Shown here one piece after another: positions 51,774-61,615 of a stretch of 64,000 nucleotides of DNA (positions within the stretch are counted from its first letter, which is position 1; every line of letters starts with the position of its first letter). The stretch is from Liolophura sinensis (lineage: Eukaryota; Mollusca; Polyplacophora; Chitonida; Chitonidae). The DNA is taken from assembly GCF_032854445.1 (NCBI RefSeq), contig NC_088305.1:16001606-16065605 (forward strand), in the 5' to 3' direction. Below the pieces are notes generated by a model. It was given only the letters and a program-made list of their open reading frames with translations. It ran no database searches and was not told where the DNA came from. Position numbers and translations under genes: made by a program.

Positions 51774-53376
51774 CCTTGTGTTTTTTATATACAAATGGTG
51801 TGGTTTTTTAACATGTAGATAAAGACATTGAGTTTGTCTTTGACTTAGAAGTAAAACAACTGCTGGATGAGTTAAATGGGCTTGGCCCAAAGATTTGACG
51901 TCATCTGGGCTACCGAAGGGCACATAACTTATAATCAAAAGTTGAATATAGTAATAACCAGTCGCGATGGTACATTGTAAATGTAGCCGATTTCAATTAG
52001 CAAAAGAACCAGGGCAAAAATCCAAAAGTGGAAAAACTGTTCCAATGCTGCTGGTAAGAGGCTAATCCGACGTACTTTGTGACGAGAAATCGAATGGTGC
52101 AAACCGCGTTGCTGTCCGACCAATACTTTTGGCTGTAGCGACACTTGAATGAGCATTTATGTGAAAATCACGTGCCTAGCAACGGCTCTTACTCCATGGA
52201 AACCAAGAAAATTTGCAATTTTTCAACAGCTGGAGATGCCTGGCCCAATTCCGCATCTTTTGGCACCTTATTGATGTGGGTGAGTGTTCAATTCTACTTT
52301 TTACAGCAGACTGTATCAAGTTCCTTGTGTTTTTTATATACAAATGGTGTGGTTTTTCAACATGTAGATAAAGACATTGAGTTTGTCTTCGACTTAGAAG
52401 TAAAACAACTGCTGGATGAGTTAAATGGGCTTGGCCCAAAGATTTGACGTCTTCTGGGCTACCGAAGGGCACATAACTTATTATCAAAAGTTGAATATAG
52501 TAATGACCAGTCGCGATGGTACATTGTAAATGTAGCCGATTTCAATTAGCAAAAAGACCAGGCAAAAATCCAAAAGTGGAAAAACTGTTCCAATGCTGCT
52601 GGTAAGAGGCTAATCCGACGTACTTTGTGACGAGAAATCGAATGGAGCAAACCGCGGTGCTCTCCGACCAATACTTTTGGCTGTAGCGACATATGAATGA
52701 GCATTTATTTGAAAATCACGTGCCCAGCAAAGGCTCTTACTCCATGGAAACCAAGGAAATTTGCAATTTTTCAACAGCTGGAGATGCCTGTCCCAATTCC
52801 GCATCTTTTGGCACCTTATTGATGTGGGTCAGTGTTCAATTGTACTTTTTACAGCAGACTGTATCAAGTACCTTGTGTTTTTCATATACAAATGGTGTGG
52901 TTTTTCAACATGTAGATAAAGACATTGAGTTTGTCTTCGACTTAGAAGTAAGACAATTGCTGGATGAGTTAAATGGGCTTGGCCCAAAGATTTGACGTCT
53001 TCTGGGCTACCAAAGGGCACATAACTTATAATCAAAAGTTAAATATAGCAATGACCAGTCTCGATGGTACATTGTAAATGTAGCCAATTTCAATTAGCAA
53101 AAAGATCAGGCAAAAATCCAAAAGTGGAAAAACTGTTTAAATGCTGCTGGTAAGAGGCTCATCCGACGTACTTTGTGACGAGAAATCAAATGGTGCAGAC
53201 TGCGTTGCTCTCCGACCAATACTTTTGGCTGTAGCGACAATTGAATGAGCATTTATGTGAAAATCACGTGCCCAGCAACGGCTCTTACTCCATGGAAACC
53301 AATTAAATTTGCAATTTTTCAACAGCTGGAGATGCCTGGCCCAATTGCGCATCTTTTGGCACCTTATTGATGTGGG

Positions 53377-55700
53377 TCAGTATTCACTTGTACTTTTTAC
53401 AGCAGACTGTATTAAGTACCTTGTGTTTTTTATATACAAATGGTGTGGTTTTTCAACATGTAGATAAAGACATTGAGTTTGTTTTCGACTTAGAAGTAAG
53501 ACAATTGCTGGATGAGTTAAATGGGCTTGGCCCAAAGATTTGACGTCTTCTGGGCTACCGAAGGGCACATAACTTATAATCAAAAGTTGAATATAGTAAT
53601 GACCAGTCGAGATGGTACATTGTAAATGTAGCCGATTTCAATTAGCAAAAAGACCAGGCAAAAATCCAAAAGTGGAAAAACTGTTCCAATGCTGCTGGTA
53701 AGAGGCTAATCCGACGTACTTTGTGACGAGAAATCGAATGGTGCAAACCGCGTTGATCTCCGACCAATACTTTTGGCTGTAGCGACAATTGAATGAGCAT
53801 TTATGTGAAAATCACGTGCCCAACAATGGCTCTTACTCCATGGAAACCAAGGAAATTTGCAATTTTTCAACAGCTGGAGATGCCTGGCCCAATGCCGCAT
53901 CTTTTAGCACCTTATTGATGTGGGTCAGTGTTCAATTGTACTTTTTACAGCAGACTGTATCAAGTACCTTGTGTTTTTTATATACAAATGGTGTGGTTTT
54001 TTAACATGTAGATAAAGACATTGAGTTTGTCTTTCACTTAGAAGTAAACCAGTTGCTGGATGAGTTAAATGGGCTTGGCCCAAAGATTTGACGTCTTCTA
54101 GTCTATCGAAGGGCACATAACTTATAATCAAAAGTTAAATATAGCAATGACCAGTCGCGATGGTACATAGTAAATGTAGCCGATTTCAATTAGCAAAAAG
54201 ATCAGGCAAAAATCCAAAAGTGGAAAAACTGTTTAAATGCTGCTAGTAAGAGGCTAATCCGACGTACTTTGTGACGAGAAATCAAATGGTGCAAACTGCG
54301 TTGCTCTCCGACCAATACTTTTGGCTGTAGCGACAATTGAATGAGCATTTATGTGAAAATCACGTGCCCAGCAACGGCTCTTACTCCATGGAAACCAATT
54401 AAATTTGCAATTTTTCAACAGCTGGAGATGCCTGGCCCAATTGCGCATCTTTTGGCACCTTATTGATGTGGGTCAGTGTTCAATTCTACTTTTTACAGCA
54501 GACTGTATCAAGTACAAGTATTTGTTTTTTATATACAAATGGTGTGGTTTTTCAACATGTAGATATTGAAATTGAGTTTGTTTTCGACTTAGAAGTAAAA
54601 CAATTGCTGGATGGGTTAAATGAGCTTGACCCAAAGATTTGACGTCTTCTGGGCTACCGAAGGGCACATAACTTATAATCAAAAGTTGACTATAGTAATG
54701 ACCAGTCGCGATGTTACATTGTAAATGTAGCCGATTTCAATTAGCAAAAAGACCAGGCAAAAATCCAAAAGTGGAAAAACTGTTCCAATGCTGCTGGTAA
54801 GAGGCTAATCCGACGTACTTTGTGACGAGAAATCGAATGGTGCAAACCGCGTTTCTCTCCGACCAATACTTTTGGCTGTAGCGACAATTGAATGAGCATT
54901 TATGTGAAAATCACGTGCCTAGCAACGGCTCTTACTCCATGGAAACCAAGGAAATTTGCAATTTTTCAACAGCTGGAGATGCCTGGCCCAATTGCGCATC
55001 TTTTGGCACCTTATTGATGTGGGTCAGTATTCACTTGTACTTTTTACAGCAGACTGTATGAAGTACCTTGTGTTTTTTATATACAAATGGTGTGGTTTTT
55101 CAACATGTAGATAAAGACATTGAGTTTGTTTTCGACTTAGAAGTAAGACAATTGCTGGATGAGTTAAATGGGCTTGGCCCAAAGATTTGACGTCTTCTGG
55201 GCTACCGAAGGGCACATAACTTATAATCAAAAGTTAAATATAGTAATGACCAGTCGAGATGGTACATTGTAAATGTAGCCGATTTCAATTAGCAAAAAGA
55301 TCAGGCAAAAATCCAAAAGTGGAAAAACTGTTCCAATGCTGCTGGTAAGAGGCTAATCCGACGTACTTTGTGACGAGAAATCGAATGGTGCAAACCGCGT
55401 TGATCTCCGACCAATACTTTTGGCTGTAGCGACAATTGAACGAGCATTTATGTGAAAATCACGTGCCCAACAACGGTTCTTACTCCATGGAAACCAAGGA
55501 AATTTGCAATTTTTCAACAACTGGAGATGCCTGGCCCAATTCCGCAACTTTTGGCACCTTATTGATGTGGGTCAGTGTTCAATTCTATTTTTTACAGCAG
55601 ACTGTATCAAGTACCTTGTGTTTTTTATATACAAATGGTGTGGTTTTTTAACATGTAGATAAAGACATTGAGTTTGTCTTTCACTTAGAAGTAAACCAGT
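53377..55700 (+). repeat. 15-mer-spaced block, first copy (partner about 61616-63940)
   Basis: The order of families at phase points 53377, 53925, 54473, 55024 and 55572 repeats at 61616, 62164, 62711, 63260 and 63808, offset 8236-8239. Shared details include TTGATCTCC, CAACAATGGC, AGTCTATCG, GCTAGTAAGAGG, CCAATTAAATTT, GAGCTTGACCC and GTTTCTCTCC. The partner has several one-base deletions or insertions, which make the offset vary. Confidence 0.83.
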
Positions 55701-58700
55701 TGCTGGATGAGTTAAATGGGCTTGGCCCAAAGATTTGACGTCTTCTAGTCTATCGAAGGGCACATAACTTATAATCAAAAGTTAAATATAGCAATGACCA
55801 GTCGCGATGGTACATTGTAAATGTAGCCGATTTCAATTAGCAAAAAGATCAGGCAAAAATCCAAAAGTGGAAAAACTGTTTAAATGCTGCTAGTAAGAGG
55901 CTAATCCGACGTACTTTGTGACGAGAAATCAAATGGTGCAAACTGCGTTGCTCTCCGACCAATACTTTTGGCTGTAGCGACAATTGAACGAGCATTTATG
56001 TGAAAATCACGTGCCCAACAACGGTTCTTACTCCATGGAAACCAAGGAAATTTGCAATTTTTCAACAACTGGAGATGCCTGGCCCAATTCCGCAACTTTT
56101 GGCACCTTATTGATGTGGGTCAGTGTTCAATTGTACTTTTTACAGCAGACTGTATCAAGTACCTTGTGTTTTTTATATACAAATGGTGTGGTTTTTTAAC
56201 ATGTAGATAAAGACATTGAGTTTGTCTTTCACTTAGAAGTAAAACAGTTGCTGGATGAGTTAAATGGGCTTGGCCCAAAGATTTGACGTCTTCTGGGTTA
56301 CCGAAGGGCACATAACTTATAATCAAAAGTTAAATATAGCAATGACCAGTCGCGATGGTACATTGTAAATGTAGCCGATTTCAATTAGCAAAAAGATCAG
56401 GCAAAAATCCAAAAGTGGAAAAACTGTTCCAATGCTGCTGGTAAGAGGCTAATCCGACGTACTTTGTGACGAGAAATCAAATGGTGCAAACTGCGTTGCT
56501 GTCCGACCAATACTTTTGGCTGTAGCGACAATTGAATGAGCATTTATGTGAAAATCACGTGCCCAGCAACGGCTCTTACTCCATGGAAACCAATTAAATT
56601 TGCAATTTTTCAACAGCTGGAGATGCCTGGCCCAATTCCGCATCTTTTGGCACCTTATTGATGTGGGTCAGTGTTCAATTCTACTTTTTACAGCAGACTG
56701 TATCAAGTACAAGTATTTGTTTTTTATATACAAATGGTGTGGTTTTTCAACATGTAGATATTGAAATTGAGTTTGTCTTCGACTTAGAAGTAAAACAACT
56801 GCTGGATGAGTTAAATGGGCTTGGCCCAAAGATTTGACGTCTTCTGGGCTACCGAAGGGCACATAACTTATAATCAAAAGTTGAATATAGTAATAACCAG
56901 TCGCGATGGTACATTGTAAATGTAGCCGATTTCAATTAGCAAAAGGACCAGGGCAAAAATCCAAAAGTGGGAAAAAACTGTTCCAATGCTGCTGGTAAGA
57001 GGCTAATCCGACGTACTTTGTGACGAGAAATCGAATGGTGCAAACTCCGTTGCTCTCCGACCAATACTTTTGGCTGTAGCGACAATTGAATGAGCATTTA
57101 TGTGAAAATCACGTGCCTAGCAACGGCTCTTACTCCATGGAAACCAAGAAAATTTGCAATTTTTCAACAGCTGGAGATGCCTGTCCCAATTGCGCATCTT
57201 TTGGCACCTATTGATGTGGGTCAGTATTCACTTGTACTTTTTACAGCAGACTGTATGAAGTACCTTGTGTTTTTTATATACAAATGGTGTGGTTTTTCAA
57301 CATGTAGATAAAGACATTGAGTTTGTTTTCGACTTAGAAGTAAGACAATTCCTGGATGAGTTAAATGGGCTTGGCCGGAAGATTTGACGTCTTCTGGGCT
57401 ACCGAAGGGCACATAACTTATAATCAAAAGTTGAATATAGTAATGACCAGTCGAGATGGTACATTGTAAATGTAGCCGATTTCAATTAGCAAAAAGACCA
57501 GGCAAAAATCCAAAAGTGGAAAAAACTGTTCCAATGCTGCTGGTAAGAGGCTAATCCGACGTACTTTGTGACGAGAAATCGAATGGTGCAAACTGCGTTG
57601 CTGTCCGACCAATACTTTTGGCTGTAGCGACAATTGAATGAGCATTTATGTGAAAATCACGTGCCCAACAACGGCTCTTACTCCATGGAAACCAAGGAAA
57701 TTTGCAATTTTTCAACAGCTGGAGATGCCTGGCCCAATTCCCGCATCTTTTGGCACCTTATTGATGTGGGTTAGTGTTTAATTGTACTAATTTACAGCAG
57801 ACTGTATCAAGTACCTTTTGTTTTTTATATACAAATGGTGTGGCTTTTCAACATGTAGATATTGAAATTGAGTTTGTCTTCGACTTAGAAGTAAAACAAC
57901 TGCTGGATGAGTTAAATGGGCTTGGCCCAAAGATTTGACGTCTTCTGGGCTACCGAAGGGCACATAACTTATAATCAAAAGTTGAATGTAGTAATGACCA
58001 GTCGCGATGGTACATTGTAAATGTAGCCGAATTCAATTAGCAAAAGGACCAGGGCAAAACTCCAAAAGTGGAAAAACTGTTCCAATGCTGCTGGTAAGAG
58101 GCTAATCCGACGAATTTTGTGACGAGAAATCGAATGGTGCAAACTGCATTGCTCTCCGACCAATACATTTGGCTGTAGCGACAATTGAATGAGCATTTAT
58201 GTGAAGATCACGTGCCTAGCAACGGCTCTTACTCCATGGAAACCAAGGAAATTTGCAATTTTTCAACAGCTGGAGATGCCTGGCCCAATTCCGCATCTTT
58301 TGGCACTTTATTGATGTGGGTGAGTGTTCAATTCTACTTTTTACAGCAGACTGTATCAAGTTCCTTGTGTTTTTTATATACAAATGGTGTGGTTTTTCAA
58401 CATGTAGATATTGAAATTGAGTTTGTTTTCGACTTAGAAGTAAAACAATTGCTGGATGAGTTAAATGGGCTTGGCCCAAAGATTTGACGTCTTCTTTGCT
58501 ACCGAAGGGCACATAACTTATAATCAAAAGTTGAATATAGTAATGACCAGTCGCGATGTTACATTGTAAATGTAGCCGATTTCAATTAGCAAAAAGACCA
58601 GGCAAAAATCCAAAAGTGGAAAAACTGTTCCAATGCTGATGGTAAGAGGCTAATCCGACGTATTTTGTGACGAGAAATCGAATGGTGCAAATCGCGTTGC

Positions 58701-61615
58701 TCTCCGACCAATACTTTTGGCTGTAGCGACAATTGAATGAGAATTTATGTGAAAATCACGTGCCCAGCAACGGCTCTTACTCCATGGAAACCAAGGAAAT
58801 TTGCAATTTTTAAACAGCTGGAGATGCCTGGCCCAATTCCGCATCTTTTGGCACCTTATTGATGTGGGTCAGTGTTCAATTCTACTTTTTACAGCAGACT
58901 GTATCAAGTACCTTGTGTTTTTTATATACAAATGGTGTGGTTTTTCAACATGTAGATAAAGACATTGAGTTTGTTTTCGACTTAGAAGTAAGACAATTGC
59001 TGGATGAGTTAAATGGGCTTGGCCGTAAGATTTGACGTCTTCTGGGCTACCGAAGAGCACATAACTTATAATCAAAAGTTGAATATAGTAATGACCAGTC
59101 GCGATGGTACATTGTAAATGTAGCCGATTTCAATTAGCAAAAATACGAGGCAAAAATCCAAAAGTGGAAAAACTGTTCCAATGCTGCTGGTAAGAGGCTA
59201 ATCCGACGTAATTTGTGACGAGAAATCGAATGGTGCAAACCGCGTTGCTGTCCGACCAATACTTTTGGCTGTAGCGACAATTGAATGAGCATTTATGTGA
59301 AAATCACGTGCCCAGCAACGGCTCTTACTCCATGGAAACCAAGGAAATTTGCAATTTTTCAACAGCTGAAGATGCCTGGCCCAATTTGCGCATCTTTTGG
59401 CACCTTATTGATGTGGGTGAGTGTTCAATTGTACTTTTTTCAGCAGACTGTATCAAGTACAAGTATTTGTTTTTTATATACAAATGGTGTGGTTTTTCAA
59501 CATGTAGATAAAGACATTGAGTTTGTTTTGGACTTAGAAGTAAAACAAATGCTGGATGAGTTAAATGGGCTTGGCCCAAAGATTTGACGTCTTCTTTGCT
59601 ACCGAAGAGCACATAACTTATAATCAAAAGTTGAATATAGTAATGACCAGTCGCGATGGTACATAGTAAATGTAGCCGATTTCAATTAGCAAAAAGACCA
59701 GGCAAAAATCCAAAAGTGGAAAAACTGTTCCAATGCTGCTGGTAAGAGGCTACTCCGACGTACTTTGTGACGAAAAATCGAATGGTGCAAACCGCGTTGC
59801 TGTCCGACCAATACTTTTGGCTGTAGCGACAATTGAATGAGCATTTATGTGAAAATCACGTGCCCAGCAACGGCTCTTACTCCATGGAAACCAAGGAAAT
59901 TTGCAATTTTTCAACAGCTGGAGATGCCTGGCCCAATGCCGCATCTTTTGGCACCTTATTGATGTGGGTCAGTGTTCAATTCTACTTTTTACAGCAGACT
60001 GTATCAAGTACCTTGTGTTTTTTATATACAAATGGTGTGGTTTTTCAACATGTAGATAAAGACATTGAGTTTGTCTTTCACTTAGAAGTAAACCAGTTGC
60101 TGGATGAGTTAAATGGGCTTGTCCCAAAGATTTGACGTCTTCTAGTCTATCGAAGGGCACATAACTTATAATCAAAAGTTAAATATAGCAATGACCAGTC
60201 GCGATGGTACATAGTAAATGTAGCCGATTTCAATTAGCAAAAAGATCAGGCAAAAATCCAAAAGTGGAAAAACTGTTTAAATGCTGCTGGTAAGAGGCTA
60301 ATCCGACGTACTTTGTGACGAGAAATCAAATGGTGCAAACTGCGTTGCTCTCCGACCAATACTTTTGGCTGTAGCGACAATTGAATGAGCATTTATGTGA
60401 AAATCACGTGCCCAGCAACGGCTCTTACTCCATGGAAACCAATTAAATTTGCAATTTTTCAACAGCTGGAGATGCCTGGCCCAATTGCGCATCTTTTGGC
60501 ACCTTATTGATGTGGGTCAGTGTTCAATTGTACTTTTTACAGCAGACTGTATCAAGTACAAGTATTTGTTTTTTATATACAAATGGTGTGGTTTTTCAAC
60601 ATGTAGATATTGAAATTGAGTTTGTTTTCGACTTAGAAGTAAAACAATTGCTGGATGAGTTAAATGGGCTTGACCCAAAGATTTGACGTCTTCTGTGCTA
60701 CCGAAGGGCACATAACTTATAATCAAAAGTTGAATATAGCAATGACCAGTCGCGATGTTACATTGTAAATGTAGCCGATTTCAATTAGCAAAAAGACCAG
60801 GCAAAAATCCAAAAGTGGAAAAACTGTTCCAATGCTGCTGGTAAGAGGCTAATCCGACGAATTTTGTGACGAGAAATCGAATGGTGCAAACCGCGTTGCT
60901 GTCCGACCAATACTTTTGGCTGTAGCGACAATTGAATGAGAATTTATGTGAAAATCACGTGCCCAGCAACGGCTCTTACTCCATGGAAACCAAGGAAATT
61001 TGCAATTTTTCAACAGCTGGAGATGCCTGGCCCAATTCCGCATCTTTTGGCACCTTATTGATGTGGGTCAGTGTTCAATTCTACTTTTTACAGCAGACTG
61101 TATCAAGTACCTTTTGTTTTTTATATACAAATGGTGTGGTTTTTCAACATGTAGATAAAGACATTGAGTTTGTCTTCGACTTAGAAGTAAAACAATTGCT
61201 GGATGAGTTAAATGGGCTTGGCCGGAAGATTTGACGTCTTCTGGCCTACCGAAGGGCACATAACTGATAATCAAAAGTTGAATATAATAATGACCAGTGG
61301 CGATGGTACGTTGTGAATTTAGCCGATTTCAATTAGCAAAAAGACCAGGCAAAAATCCAAAAGTGGAAAAACTGTTCCAATGCTGCTGGTAAGAGGCTAA
61401 TCCGACGTACTTTGTGACGAGAAATCGAATGGTGCAAACCGCGTTGCTCTCCGACCAATACTTTTGGCTGTAGCGACATATGAATGAGCATTTATGTAAA
61501 AATCACGTGCCTAGCAACGGCTCTTACTCCATGGAAACCAAGGAAATTTGCAATTTTTCAACAGCTGGAGATGCCTGGCCCAATTCCGCATCTTTTGGCA
61601 CCTTATTGATGTGGG

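Larger units (their letters stand above)
38781..51790 (+). repeat. Array zone 4: two copies of a 12-monomer block (phase points 72-95)
   Basis: Phase points: 39107, 39654, 40202, 40753, 41301, 41849, 42397, 42948, 43497, 44045, 44593, 45144, 45695, 46243, 46791, 47340, 47889, 48440, 48988, 49536, 50087, 50636, 51184, 51732. Copies 39107-41301 correspond to 45695-47889, and copies 41849-44593 correspond to 48988-51732. The copy at 48440 is extra in the second block. Copies with AGTCTATCG become frequent here (41849, 44045, 48988; the 51184 copy has a one-base variant). Confidence 0.92.
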
